This document shows positions 1-10,955 of a stretch of DNA of 64,000 nucleotides, one piece after another (position 1 is the first letter of the stretch; each line of letters opens with the position of its first letter). Position numbers and translations under genes: made by a program. Where the stretch lies: assembly GCF_014529535.1 (NCBI RefSeq), contig NW_023503493.1, forward strand, positions 19,748,001 to 19,812,000. Reading direction: 5' to 3'. This DNA comes from Bradysia coprophila. Its lineage: Eukaryota > Arthropoda > Insecta > Diptera > Sciaridae. Below the pieces are notes generated by a model. That model searched no databases. It saw only the letters and a list, made by a program, of their open reading frames with translations, and was not told the DNA's origin.

Positions 1-556
1 TCACCCACATTGCATCCGCTCCGCGTAGTTTAAGATAAATTGACCGCATTCTGTTATCTGCTGAGTTAATTTCTTCAGTGTGACTGTAGGACAAAGATCA
101 TACTCTACCACAATGACTCGGAATCCATTTGAAACCAAAGGATCTACGCAATATGCCGACATTTCCTTGTTCAACTGTTGCCAATATCCGCCATGAATGT
201 AAACCACAACTGGAGCGTCTGTGATTTCAAATCTTTAGGCTTTTCATTTATCTTTAGTATAACGGAGTATAATAAAATTCGCATACCCGTTGGCAAATCA
301 ATACCGAATAGATCAATGTTTTCATTCGCTCCGATGCCGTAGAAAATTGTTTCATATTTAAATTTGCTTCGCACTCTACTACTTTCTGTTATGAAAGAAT
401 TGAATCCGTATAAAACGATTACCCAACCCAAGCAACTACTAATCTTAACAAACCCCGACTAGCAAATTCTATGTGAGATTTTACTACGTCCTCTCCGTTG
501 GAAAATCGTCTGCACCATAAACTGGGGGAATACTCTTTGTCTAATGCAATGTCCAT
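1..556 (-). CDS. KFase: Kynurenine formamidase (arylformamidase), 5' part, runs off window
   Basis: Three exons on the minus strand: 454-556, 287-385 and 1-218, separated by short GT-AG introns (386-453 and 219-286). Joined they give 140 codons in frame, and the gene continues beyond base 1. The predicted protein begins MDIALDKEYSPSLWCRRF, an N-terminus typical of this alpha/beta hydrolase, and carries the HGGYWQ oxyanion-hole motif about 100 residues in, then a YDLCP stretch. The catalytic GHSAG-type serine motif would follow directly after the last visible codons and lies outside the window. The enzyme hydrolyses N-formylkynurenine to kynurenine in the cytosol (tryptophan degradation, ommochrome precursor supply). 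The start at 556 was chosen because the conserved block begins there; in-frame ATGs further upstream (to 691) remain possible. Family assignment is strong; the exact start is less certain. Confidence 0.88.
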
Positions 557-1071
557 GTTCGACTGAAGACCAGATATACTGATAAAGCCATATAAAGCCA
601 TATAAAATCCTACCATGTGAGTCTTTTTATCGTGTTGATGTACGCTGGTATTGATTGCGACGACCACATAACTGAAACCTAATACCCTCATCGTGATTAT
701 ATGCGTTGCATGTACTATATCAACCGGATATAATGTTCTTGATAGTGATATGAGGTGAGATATCAGTTTTTCGATTTATCATTTTTAGTGGCAACATTCT
801 AAAACGATTTCGTCTGAACGAATTAATGGGAAAAGCTTCGAATAGCTGCCGATAAAATACCAAGCTATGCTGAATCTGGTGGAATTTAGTAACTGATCGG
901 CAGACAAAGTATAATCTCAGGGTAAATCTATTGTGTCTTCACTTGAAACTAATTCATTCAATGAGTAAAGCAACACCAACCATTACACTATCAGCAGATC
1001 TTCTCTAACAAAATCATCAAGTTAAAATTTCGACAAAATTTAATGTTCCTTCAAGTCATTATACATACAAC
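557..1071. other. Spacer between KFase and TRM6
   Basis: About 515 bases between the start of the formamidase and the stop of TRM6, both read leftwards. It must hold the 3' UTR of TRM6 and the KFase promoter. A direct duplication of the ten bases tataaagcca lies at 581-600 just upstream of the KFase start, and an ATTAAA-type poly(A) signal in the minus direction lies near 1038-1043. No further coding exon was recognised. Confidence 0.5.
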
Positions 1072-2430
1072 TTATCTGACTGTATAACCCGTCAACAGAA
1101 AACCACTGTTTCCGGTCATGTTTATTTCCGGATGAGTTCGATTCGGCAATATTTGGTATGATCGCATCCAATTGGAAGTAATTTTTAAATTCGTCACCGA
1201 ATACGACGATTTCATTTCCATATAAAGTTCGGCCAGAATTTCCCGTGACGTATTGTAAATAACAATCGGTCTGCTTGGCTTCACGAATGGTAATAGGGAT
1301 TTCAAAATCGTCGATGGATGCTCCTTGGCACAAATGACTAGTGCATCAACCTGGTCTTTCAAAATTACACAAGCCCGTTCATTATCAATCATCCACTGTT
1401 CCTTGTTGGCAGCTGCTGGTTTTTTATTTATCTCCGGGCTGTTTTCATTTACCTTATCGTCGTCGCCATTCGCCTTATTATCATCGCGTCCATTTGCCTC
1501 GCCATCTAGTTTTAACAATTTTGCTGGTTGTGCTCCATTGATTTCGTCAATGTCGTCTGAGTTAAGTTTGTGCTTTCCACTTTCTAGAATTGTTTCAGTC
1601 ACGACTGGCTCAGTTCCCTGATAGTATTGTCGCAAGACGGAATACAGGTTCACGGAGACACATCTGGACAATTGCTCTTGTTTCAAATTCAACGCTAACA
1701 GCGCTTGCCTCTGAGGTACATTTCCAGGATGCATATGTACCAATTTAGCTTCGGTGTCACTTCCAATTGAATTTAACAAAGCTGCCGGTACTAAGCCGTT
1801 CGTGCCCGATTCGTAGAGCAGATAGTTACCAACTCCACACACACCGGAATACGAAAGCAGTTGCGACAGTTGATCCATTCGAATGCCGTAAATCTTGTCA
1901 GCGCTTTGTCGGTACATAATATCGGCAATGGTACGAATGTTTGGCCTTTTGATTTGAACGAATTCAAAGTACTTCTTCTCCTTCTTCTTCAAGTATTTTT
2001 CCTGCGAATATTCGGTCTTCGATGCAAACGTTTTTGAATTTTCAACAATTTGGCTGACAATTTCCGATGAACTGGAACACTCATCACGTAATTTCTGAAT
2101 TTCATCCGGCGTTAAACTTTGCGATGAGCCATCGTCGGTGATGTTTCTATTATCGATTCCACTTCCCTTGCTAGCGATTAAATTTTCGGTGAAGGCACTT
2201 TTGTCGGTGCACGGTTCTAGCGTATTGGCTCGCTTTCCCTTGGCACCATTCTTTGGGACCATTTTAAATGTGGTGAAATACGGTTTGGATTCGATGTTCC
2301 GCAGTTCCAGTAAATCTTTGCCCAGCATTGCCGTTGAATCCAGTGAGTTGAATTTGTGCAGCTTTGTGTACTTTTGCCTTTGCAGAACAATGTAATCGCC
2401 GACCGATATTGTGTCGATTGTAGTTTCCAT
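1072..2430 (-). CDS. Trmt6: tRNA (adenine(58)-N1)-methyltransferase non-catalytic subunit TRM6
   Basis: An intronless 452-residue ORF beginning METTIDTISVGDYIVLQRQK, the typical start of the Gcd10/TRM6 family. TRM6 pairs with the catalytic TRM61 subunit to form the nuclear m1A58 tRNA methyltransferase; TRM6 itself mainly binds tRNA. The family signature is visible along the protein: the N-terminal barrel segment (GDYIVLQR, residues 11-18), a central segment with a Y-G-I-R-M-D run, and a C-terminal Rossmann-like domain ending with the diagnostic run QILPNRTHPEINMTGNSGFL. A low-complexity acidic, Asn- and Asp-rich insert (about residues 300-345) separates the two halves, as in other TRM6 proteins. 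Length is close to the family norm (human about 497). The ATG at 2428-2430 opens directly onto the conserved N-terminus. No break was seen. Confidence 0.93.
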   Translation of the reverse strand: METTIDTISVGDYIVLQRQKYTKLHKFNSLDSTAMLGKDLLELRNIESKPYFTTFKMVPKNGAKGKRANTLEPCTDKSAFTENLIASKGSGIDNRNITDDGSSQSLTPDEIQKLRDECSSSSEIVSQIVENSKTFASKTEYSQEKYLKKKEKKYFEFVQIKRPNIRTIADIMYRQSADKIYGIRMDQLSQLLSYSGVCGVGNYLLYESGTNGLVPAALLNSIGSDTEAKLVHMHPGNVPQRQALLALNLKQEQLSRCVSVNLYSVLRQYYQGTEPVVTETILESGKHKLNSDDIDEINGAQPAKLLKLDGEANGRDDNKANGDDDKVNENSPEINKKPAAANKEQWMIDNERACVILKDQVDALVICAKEHPSTILKSLLPFVKPSRPIVIYNTSREILAELYMEMKSSYSVTNLKITSNWMRSYQILPNRTHPEINMTGNSGFLLTGYTVR

Positions 2431-3088
2431 TTTAAGTCAATGTGGATTTAAGAAACAAAAAACTTGATCGGAACACGTTTTGTTTTGTTTTGAAATTTAC
2501 TTATTTGACATGTGAATCCAGCGCCGAACACGGCGAACACCGAAAACGGAATGTATTTGGTTTCATTTATCGACAGATAGATGACAGCGTCTGAGGCGGG
2601 AATCCATTTGAATTTTATAAACGCAGACAATCTTCATCAATCTTAAGTCAACGATGAAAGTATTCATAAAAATTTAAGATCGAGCTATATTTAGGGTAAC
2701 CAGATCCATTAATAATGTTACTGTGAGGCCTTCCATCACCAGTATAATTCCAGTCTTTTGTTTGAACTATTTTCCAATAAAAATTTACTCACAACGCGAG
2801 GATAAGAACCAAAATCCACTATGTCATATTTCATTTCATTTCAAATATTTTCCGTAAAAATATATCGATTACAAATGATCCGCGTAGCTCCAGTATGTAA
2901 ACAATTCTAAGGAGCTCCGTTTATTTGTTTCTTATACTTTCGTTAGATAAAAATAAAAAGTAAAAATCCTTGCCGTTAAGGGCGGACAAGCACTTAAACA
3001 TTAAAAGATAGATGGAAGCAATTTATTCAAGGGTTTCAATAAAAAAGCGAACCTTGGAAGCTTTTATTCACTCGATCGTGAAAAAAAG
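2431..3088. other. TRM6 upstream region and spacer
   Basis: AT-rich DNA between the TRM6 start and a retrotransposon fragment. It must include the TRM6 promoter and 5' UTR. No TATA box in a convincing place and no conserved exon were seen. A minus-strand open stretch at 2448-2630 has no recognisable protein family and is probably 5' UTR. Confidence 0.45.
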
Positions 3089-3790
3089 TTAATTTAGGTC
3101 AAGCGGACGATCCAACAAATACGGTTTTAGTGAACGACGAAACTTATTGATGTTTTTAGAATTTTTAATAATTGACGGAAGACCATTGAACATCGTAGGA
3201 CCAGAAAAGAAGGCATCGTTTGCCATAATTCGAAAAAAATTTAGGTTTCTTGAGCAAGCAAGAATGCCTCGTGTCATAACGATTGAGGTTGCAAGAGAAC
3301 TGCAACGAATGATGTTTCAGTCAATTAACACAGCAAAAAACGAATTTGCAGATGGCAAATCCATCCATCCGCATATCAGCATATTAGGAAACTGCGTACT
3401 AAATGGTTTTTTGGTTGGATACCGTAAAGGCAACCGATGAGCGGCTTTGAGTGCCCTTTTACGCAATACGTGAAGCTGATCGATCAACGATCTCCTGGCG
3501 GAACCCCAAACTCTAACTCAATAGGTCAATTGGCAGTGAACAATAGAAAAGTAAATTAGGCGAAGAATTTTCTTCGGTAAGAATCGAAGACGCTTGAGGA
3601 TTCCAACTCGTCGAGACAAGATCGAGCATAAATGCGAAATACGAAATGTGTTCTTCCCAACTCAGGAACTGATCAAGAGTCAAGCCGAGACACTTGACAG
3701 AGGGAAAGACTTTGATCTCGACACCATCAAACTTCAGAATTGGTCTTATCTTCGCCTCATATTAATAAATTTCCCACAAGTAGTACCTTT
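3089..3790 (-). pseudogene. Decayed non-LTR retrotransposon, C-terminal part of the RT ORF
   Basis: Reading leftwards, the minus strand gives recognisable pieces of the post-catalytic C-terminal region of a jockey/CR1-like reverse transcriptase polyprotein. They come in the right order: VKCLGLTLDQFLSWEEHISY (about 3640-3700), then LKRLRFLPKKILRLIYFSIV (about 3540-3600), then VWGSARRSLIDQLHVLRKRA (3445-3510), then a terminal FFSGPTMFNGLPSIIKNSKN block ending at a stop at 3089. At least two in-frame stops (near 3325 and 3510) and a frameshift near 3620 break it. The polymerase core is absent. This is a 5'-truncated, dead insertion; the exact clade cannot be fixed from this tail. Confidence 0.8.
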
Positions 3791-5458
3791 CCATAATTTT
3801 TTCATTGAATATAAAATGTATTAGCGTTATTCGCTTACAGTACAGCTTTCACGAGTTTCGAGCAGATTTCTTAATGTAAAATTTTTTAATTGAAAAATGA
3901 TTTCATTCGCTTTTAATGAGCACTATGAGCACATCATTTGTCGTTATATGTTATTATCTAATTACTTTACTTCTCTGGTGTGTCTGTTTTTGTTTCACAT
4001 TTTGCAAAGTCTGCATCTTACCGATCTATTACTTGATGAAATAAAATTTTACTCACAAGAACATTCAGGGTTGCAATTTACCATATTTACTACGTTATAC
4101 ACACTCACCAAAGAATAGATGGTTTCTATAGATGGTTTAGAAATCTGAGCGTGAATGTGAATGCCACTTGAGATCATACTCTTAACGTCATCATACTAAA
4201 AGAGATGGTAAAATTTTACTTAATTTAATTATAGAAATGAACTTTCACGTGCAAATAGTGAGAAGTATAATTTGCATTCATTTCAACCCAATGCAAGAAT
4301 ACATAAGAATTCATAGCGAAGTAGCCATTCAAATTAAACAAAGTGTAAAGCTTTTGAAAATGAATTACATTAATACTTTTAAACCTTTCAAAGCTAGGAA
4401 TAGTAAATGTCTTTCACTGAAACGTATAAATCATTACATAAAATACTACGCTACAAACCGTAGGTACTGTACTCATATTCCCTTTTAAATTCATCTCTAT
4501 TCTTATCATTTTCATTAATGCCATGAATGCATTCATGTGAACTGTACACACTTATGCTGCCATATCCCCATCCACAGGGACTGAGTGAATGCTAATGTAA
4601 CCACATTAGTTTATGTTCAAAACATAAAATGATGTTATGGCGCTTTGAGGTAGAGTGGGTATAGAAGAACAATGCCATAGGTAGGAAACGCGGAGTCTAC
4701 ACTCACATATTCTTTTTATAATTTTTGATATATTCAAACGTTCTGCCTTTCTCACCGACGCGACGACGACCGAAATAAATTCTCATTCGAACAGATGAAT
4801 TTTTTTATATGTGGCGGTGAAAACTGTAAATATTGCTGAATTATATTCAAATTAAAAAAGGATTTCGACCGGAAATCATGCCCCTTACAATATCAAACAA
4901 AAATCTGCATTACATACTGATGATTTGAAGCTGTTCGATCTCGGAAATTTGAATTCGCAATTTTTATCGATAAATCTCGAAACTAGTGATTGGTTCAGAG
5001 TGAAACCATTTGGGCAATATACATCGGACTGCTCTACTTTTACTGTGACAGTGGTAAGATGAGCTACAAACCTCTAGTGCGATTGATGTACTAGCAGGAG
5101 TGGAATGGCAGTTTAAATAAAAGTTTTCACTCAACTTCATTTGACTTGAGCTGATTCAATCAGCTTTTTGCTTACAAATCTGGCAATCGCGGTTAAGTTT
5201 GAAAATGTCGCACCAGCAACACGATGCATTAAAGCATTGCTGGTACTCTTATAGTCCAGGCTAGAAAAAATTGCTCCGTTCGCCAAATCCATTCCCAATC
5301 ATGTATGATAACAGTAGAGCTCGAAAAACGTAAAGCGAGTGGATTGACACAAGGGACCCGACTATTATTCATATTTTAGATGTAAAATGTTAAAACAGTT
5401 GAATAGTTGAGAAAACGGAATTTTAGCCTTTCACAGGAGATCTTTTATTTCATGTAAT
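3791..5458. other. Intergenic, no gene recognised
   Basis: AT-rich sequence with several short open stretches (for example 3897-4118 and 4237-4488, plus strand). None has a recognisable domain, codon bias or conserved splice pattern. No structured RNA or clear repeat was recognised. Confidence 0.5.
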
Positions 5459-5476
5459 CTTCTTCTTCTTCTTCTT
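5459..5476 (-). repeat. (AAG)n simple-repeat tail of the RTE-like element
   Basis: A run of TTC/TCT triplets on the plus strand, reading (GAA)n on the minus strand, lies directly after the stop of the RT ORF. Short tandem repeats instead of poly(A) are typical 3' tails of RTE-type non-LTR elements, so this probably marks the element's true 3' end. Confidence 0.65.
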
Positions 5477-7060
5477 TTTCAGCCTGTTACACTGCTGGAT
5501 GTAGGCCTCTCCAACCATTTCGCACGATCCATTGCCATTTGCTGCCAGTTTGTACCTGCTATATTCTTAATTCCGTTTGTCCATCTCTCTGGTGGTCTAC
5601 CTATAGCTCGTCTTTTATATGGTCGCCAGTTCATGATCTTTTTGGTCCAACGTTCGTCTGTCCTTCTTGAAATATGTCCCGCCCAGCTCCATTTCAGAGA
5701 TGCTATTACTTCCAAGATTACTTCCATGACATCAACGACCCTGGTTTGTTGTCGAATCCATTGATTCGTCATTCTGTCTCTGAGTGTTATTCCAAGCATA
5801 CTCCGTTCCATGGGTCTTTGTGTCACTCTCAATTTATCTTCGGATGCTTTCGTTAAAGTTAACGTTTCCGCTCCATAAGTGAGCACTGGAAGGACACAAG
5901 TGTCGAAAACTTTGCGTTTCAGACTATTATTCATTTTGATTTTGAAAATAGTCTGAGTTTTCCGAACGCTGCCCATGCAAGACCATTCCTACGTCTTATT
6001 TCTGCAGTTTGGTTGTCCAGACCTAACTTCAGTTTATGTCCTAGATATACGTAGCTGTCGACTCGTTCAATAACAGTGTCACCAATTTTGATTTATCAAT
6101 CGCCCCCGATGTTGGTCATGACTTTTGTTTTCGATAAGTTCATCTTGAGGCCAACTTTGCTTGACTCTTCACTTAACTGTTGTAGCATAAGCTGAGCCTG
6201 ACCTAGATTCGCTGCTATCGGTACAATGCCATCAGCGAAGTGGATTTATCTTTATTCCCATTTTACTCCAGTTTAACTTCCTAAAAACACTCTGCAGAAT
6301 CGCCGTGAATAATTTCGGTGAAATGGTGTCACCCTGCCTTACCCCTCGGCCGATTCTGAATTTCTCCGTGCTCTTATGAAGTTTTATACATGAAGTAGCA
6401 TTTTTGTACACATATCGAATTGTGTTGGAGTACCTTGAGTCTACTCTACATTCGTCTAATGCGTCCAATATCGACCATGTTTCCACTGAATCGAAAGCTT
6501 TTTCGAAGTCTATGAATAGCAAGACTATGTCGATGTTGTATTCACGACACTTCTCAATAAGCGTTCTCATCACCTGTAAATGGTCGTTTGTGCTGAAACC
6601 AGATCTGAAAGCAGCTTGTTCAACAGGTTGGTAGAAGTCGAACTTGTTAGTGTTCCTCTTTGTAATGATTTTCATAAACAACTTGGAGAGTGTTGACAAT
6701 AGGCTTATGGATCGGAAATTTTCCAGCTTTGTTATGTCTCCTTTTTTATGCAGCAATGTAATTACCGCATTTTCCCAGGCTTCTGGTACTTCTTCCCATT
6801 GGAGACATTGGTTAAACAAAGCCGTGATTGTCTTTAATATGGACTCTCCACCTAGTTTAATGGCTTCCACTGAAACACCATCTTCTCCGGGAGACTTTTT
6901 GTTTTTCATCTCGGCTACTGCGGCCTTGACTTCATCAACAGTTATGTCGGGCATATCCTCCGATCCCACGTTTCTTATTATTGGTCTATCTTCGGTTTCT
7001 TCCGTTGGACTCTGTCTTGCTGAAGAAAACAAATTCTCATGGAATCTTGCTATTTTAAAA
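5462..7060 (-). mobile_element. 5'-truncated, inactivated RTE-like non-LTR retrotransposon
   Basis: Minus strand, two open blocks. Block 1 (6232-7032) holds the reverse transcriptase core: the KKSPGEDGV segment, ITLLHKKGD, the FIDFEKAFDSV catalytic box and RGVRQGDTISPKLF. Block 2 (5479-5976) holds the RTE-type C-terminal region with VLTYGAETLTL, WAGHISRR and a RAIGRPPERW segment. Between them the reading frame shifts near 6238, and the metal-binding FADD box reads FADG in the shifted frame (about 6229-6240). The element is therefore doubly inactivated. Further stops lie in 5977-6230. The 5' end stops near 7060, so the endonuclease domain is missing. The 3' end carries an (AAG)n tail. Confidence 0.88.
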
Positions 7061-7390
7061 AGATTGATTTAAAATATGTTATCATATTTTTACGGATATG
7101 CTTTACATAATCGGAACTTTTAGTTTCCTCCTTAAGTCGTTATTGATAACAAATAATAGCTGTCCGTTACAGATCAAAACGCAAACCTTTAAAAAAAAAT
7201 CCATTACACTATAGCCTGTATATTCTGGTTATTACTAAATACTACTTTTTGGTTGTATTATCGACTTTGATAAACACTCGTAGAATGACTTGACTGAATT
7301 CAATTAAAGATTAGTTTTATTAATCAATATGCGATCGAATTGAATTAATGTTTTGTTTGGTCGTCGGTCAAAGATTATTGGTAATCTAAG
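7061..7390. other. Upstream region of the lectin gene
   Basis: Between the truncated retrotransposon and the lectin promoter. AT-rich with no ORF of note. It probably includes distal regulatory sequence of the lectin gene; nothing specific beyond that was recognised. Confidence 0.4.
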
Positions 7391-7443
7391 TGATAAGATT
7401 GAAATGTATATAAAGAATGCAAAGTATGCTGCTCGCCATCACT
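7391..7443 (+). promoter_or_regulatory. Core promoter of the C-type lectin gene (GATA site, TATA box, initiator)
   Basis: A TATATAAAG box at 7407-7415 is followed about 30 bases later by ATCACT at 7438-7443, a fair match to the arthropod initiator, which predicts a start of transcription near 7439 and a 5' UTR of about 45 bases. TGATAAG, a GATA-factor site on the plus strand, lies at 7391-7397. GATA sites just upstream of TATA boxes are common in insect gut and fat-body genes, which would suit a secreted lectin; the tissue is inference. Confidence 0.65.
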
Positions 7444-7482
7444 CTCTTTCCAGTGAAACAAGTGAATTTCAGTGTGAAAAAT

Positions 7483-8084
7483 ATGAAATCTTTAGTCCTC
7501 GCCTTTGCTCTTTGTGTCGGTAAGCTTAAATCTCAGTTAAATTACATTGAAATTTTCGTGAGTCTCAAAAGAGTGTCAGCAACTGACAAAATACTTCACT
7601 CCACGCAGCATCAGTTTACGGTGCATGCGATGTAGAATGGACCGAATACAATGGCAAATGTTACAAACCAATTTCTGCGTCGACAGACAGACCTGGATAC
7701 ATGTTTTACAGTGAAGCAGAAAGTGTTTGCGAAGGCCTTGGTGCTGGTCTGCCTTCCATTCATTCATACGAAGATGGGCTATTTCTGGGTAGTCAACTAA
7801 AAATCGTTCAGCAAAGTGCAAGTGCAACTGGTCTATGGCTGGGTGGACGTATCACAAGCGTTGACGATTTGACGCCAATTTGGACTAACAATTCTCCGGG
7901 AAATTTTCAGAATTTCAACACTGACGTTGTCAATTATGGTTACTTTAGGGTATTCCCTACTTATCGATGCATCGTTTATGTTGATCCACAATTTGTCAGT
8001 GGTGGTGTTGGAAATTGGGATATTGGTAATTGTGTGAACAGTGGAACACAGCACGGTGTTGTTTGTCAAAAAAATGCTAATTAA
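7483..8084 (+). CDS. Secreted C-type lectin, single CTLD, 170 residues
   Basis: Exon 1 7483-7519 and exon 2 7609-8084, split by an 89-base GT-AG intron inside the signal peptide codons. The joined protein starts MKSLVLAFALCVASVYGACD, a clear signal peptide with cleavage likely after the VYG. A single C-type lectin domain fills the rest: WTEYNGKCYK, FYSEAESVCEGLGAGLPSIH, LWLGGR, then the last cysteines in GNC and VVCQK. Small one-domain CTLDs of this size are abundant in insects and act in haemolymph or gut binding of glycans or microbes. The canonical EPN/QPD sugar-specificity triplet is absent (SPG occurs around that place) and the usual WND reads WDI, so classical Ca-dependent sugar binding is doubtful. 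The start is supported by the signal peptide and the TATA box upstream. Confidence 0.9.
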
Positions 8085-8186
8085 GGAGCCTTAGTGTTAA
8101 GGAAACCATCTTTATAGCTGATTAAATCACGAAGGAGGCAGTTTTGCGATAGTTTTGACTTTTCTTTCGGTGTAGGAATCAGACAA

Positions 8187-8192
8187 AATAAA
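8187..8192 (+). terminator. Poly(A) signal of the lectin gene
   Basis: AATAAA about 100 bases after the lectin stop codon, the first good poly(A) signal downstream. Confidence 0.6.
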
Positions 8193-10009
8193 TTCAAAAA
8201 TTGCCGCTTTTCAGTCCAAAAATCTTAAACCGGATTCTAACCTAGGGTAAATTAACCCAAGTCGATAGTCTATAATACACCATTGATATATCCGACACGT
8301 CCGTATTTTAGCAGTTCTCCAATTCCCGTTCTAAAATGTATACGCAAATGTTATTGCATTCCATTACAAAGCGAAATAATTTCTTTACTCAAAAAAAAAA
8401 CATTTTCTTCCGTCAATTTAAGTAAAATACATTTCCTTTTAACTGTGTAATACTGAACCATTGCTCACACCTATCATTCCCAAGGTGTAACCTATTTATC
8501 TTCACACTATCGACGAGAGAAGAAAAAAGCTTCCATATAAATTCAACAAATTCTCGCATTTTTATTCATGCTGAAAGAGACGATATTCCCAACCCAATCC
8601 GTTTTTCGGTATAATAAATTGCACTTGCATTACAATCGACACATACTACAGTTCCGTATTGATCTTAAATATTTAAAGAAAAAGCAATCTTAATATCCTC
8701 AATGTTATACAAGCCAAATAACCGTTACCAATTTTAGGTTTGCTCGATTAAGCGATCTATCTTATAACCCTACGTCTTGCCGGATTGGCATGAACGAATA
8801 TCTCAATTCCAACGCTATGTATTCATGCATTTTGTACGTATATATAAGTTTCAAGCGTTTCAAGATAAAAAAGAATCTACTCACCGAATTTATATATGCT
8901 CACCATATCGTGTATCAAGCCTTTTTCGTGGAGGTGAAATGAATATGCACGAACTACTTCTTAAGCATGTTCCATATTCTGGAAGATTTTTTCTCGGTTG
9001 GAAAATTGCCAAATTTCATTTTCAAAAAGCCAAATCACGAATATCGACTTATTCGATCCATACATTTATTTCCATACGATACATTTTGTAGCAAACATAA
9101 TATTATACAAAACTGTTTGCAAAATTTGATTGAGATATTTGTGCGTGCTCAATTTATTCAAATCCGGAAGTACGTGTAGATTGTTACTCTCCGTTCCGTA
9201 TATACCTACATTTATTGGTATGGTCACATGTGACTCTGTGTTTTACGGATGGGGTGAGAAACTAAAATAATTGCTTTTGGAATACAAACATCGTATCCGA
9301 TTACATATTTTATCTTTGATGACGAACTGCAATGGATGATGTCCTCTTTTAGGATCAATATTCATTCAGGGTAAGTTCATTTATTTGATTGGATTCACCT
9401 ATTTACACTATTTAGAAAGGGGTTTGTAGCATATGTAGCCTTCAGTGTTTAGAGTACTATTTTGTATGAAAAATACGTTCAGATTTTGCAAAAATTTGTT
9501 CAAACAATCTCTGATACGTCTCGCAATGAGAATGGACTTTTTTACTTGTCGTCTTATGAAAGACGCACAGGGGATAAGAGGGTCTACGGATTATCTGTGT
9601 AACAAATGTCCATCGACCAACCGTTCACTCAGAGTCTCAGCGTCAGCTTCATTTCGCTTAAAGCTTCAACTCAAAAATGCATCACATTCAAGACTCCAGC
9701 CGAGCTACACAGAGCAACAAAAAACCACGATAAAAGGGCCAAAATTCTAAGTCCAAATACAGTTAAATCCTGGTGTTTGGAGTATTCAGAGTATAATCTG
9801 AAGTGAATCATAACATAACTCGCATTATACGTCGTATACGCGTCCTTGAGCTTCACTTTCACGCATGAACATAAATTTCCAGTGCAGATCAAACGTTGCG
9901 TCCTTATACAGGACGTTTTGGTATCACTGAAATAGCTATTTTCATAATAAGGGAGTAAATGGGATACGAGCGAAGCGAGCTCGGCAACACATCGTTTTAT
10001 CAACACAAG
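8193..10009. other. Intergenic, no gene recognised
   Basis: AT-rich DNA without a supported gene. Open stretches on both strands at 9445-9806 and 9671-10006 overlap one another and match no family known to me. A GC-rich near-palindromic core CGAGCGAAGCGAG at about 9967 resembles the cores of foldback elements elsewhere in the window and probably marks an old, eroded copy. Confidence 0.45.
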
Positions 10010-10360
10010 GTTTTATCTCCTGTAATGTCATAATCACAATAAAAAACAAATTTAAAAAATCAAACTGAAACATAAACACGCCATTACACCGTCACTCATT
10101 CATATTCCCCACAAATAAAACACACATCTAGTATACTGTCAAGAATTTGTCAAATTTTAGTGAATAAATGAGAAATTATCGAAGTTTTCCGTTAATAAAT
10201 GTGAAATTATCGAAGTTATCCGTGCGCAAATGACTATGTATCGAAATTTTCAGTTAATAAACGTACGTTCTGTGAATGACGTGTTTAAATCTAGCCCACT
10301 TTGATTCTAAAAGTGACACTCAAATTGTGAATATTATGACATTACAGGAGATAAATACCC
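10010..10360. mobile_element. Small foldback/MITE element with about 32-bp inverted ends
   Basis: The sequence near 10012 (TTTATCTCCTGTAATGTCAT) returns inverted at about 10336-10358 with only small gaps. The interior holds two to three copies of a roughly 36-base AT-rich unit containing GAAATTATCGAAGTT (about 10160-10260). No coding potential and no clear target duplication. Confidence 0.6.
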
Positions 10361-10720
10361 TTAACTGAAACGCCTACAGATAAATATTTGAAAAAAATCT
10401 AAATTCGACTTATTGTTAGCAATTCTAATATCTTTATGACCGATCGATGTATGGAAGCAACCTACCTTAAGTGGGAGCACATTTATTGTTTCAATAAATA
10501 TTCTTCTTCTTCTCTGTCCAGTTTCAGTATAGAGTAACACTCATGCTTGGTTCGTATAATATAATAAATGTGCCCTAAATTCCGACTCAATCCACTCCAT
10601 CATTCGACTATTGCCATCAATTTCGCGTGTAAATTCAACTTTGATTTAAAGTTTAATGGCTCTGAGTTAAGATTTTAGATTTTATCTCGTAATTTAGGCT
10701 CTCAGCATGAAAAGTTGTAT

Positions 10721-10820
10721 ACGCATCTGTTGTAGACGGTTGATTTTAGGAACTTTCGCTCACTTCGTTCGGGCTACAACTCGCGATATTGCCTAAAATA
10801 TACCGTCCACAACAGATATG
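10721..10820. repeat. 100-bp foldback with GC-rich core
   Basis: Imperfect inverted repeat: the left arm, reading from ATCTGTTGTAGACGGT, and the right arm ending ACCGTCCACAACAGAT, with inner arms TTTTAGG/CCTAAAA. The loop carries the core CGCTCACTTCGTTCGGGC. No coding content; a small palindromic transposon-like repeat is the best reading. Confidence 0.6.
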
Positions 10821-10837
10821 TAAATAATTGGTGTTAA

Positions 10838-10941
10838 GGAATCTCGCGCCGCGTCATTCACAATAATTCACAAAGTGACATCTTCCTTATACAAAATGTG
10901 TCAAAGTGTGAATTATTGTGAATGACGCGGCGCGAGATTCC
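10838..10941. repeat. 104-bp palindrome with perfect 35-bp outer arms
   Basis: The left arm starting GGAATCTCGCGCCGCGTCAT is matched for 35 bases without a mismatch by the inverted right arm ending at 10941, and the match continues imperfectly inwards. The arms are much more GC-rich than the surroundings. It lies 18 bases from the foldback at 10721-10820 and 15 bases before a retroelement ORF fragment. Confidence 0.75.
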
Positions 10942-10955
10942 TAGCAACCAAATAA

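Noticed and set aside
1040-1333. Second minus-strand ORF overlapping the TRM6 C-terminus
   Set aside because: It is a frame shadow; the TRM6 frame carries the conserved C-terminal motif through the same bases.
3147-3440. Plus-strand ORF of 97 codons
   Set aside because: It is the antisense shadow of the decayed RT fragment on the minus strand.
9445-10006. ORFs of 101 and 111 codons on opposite strands
   Set aside because: No family, overlapping each other, no promoter or exon signals.
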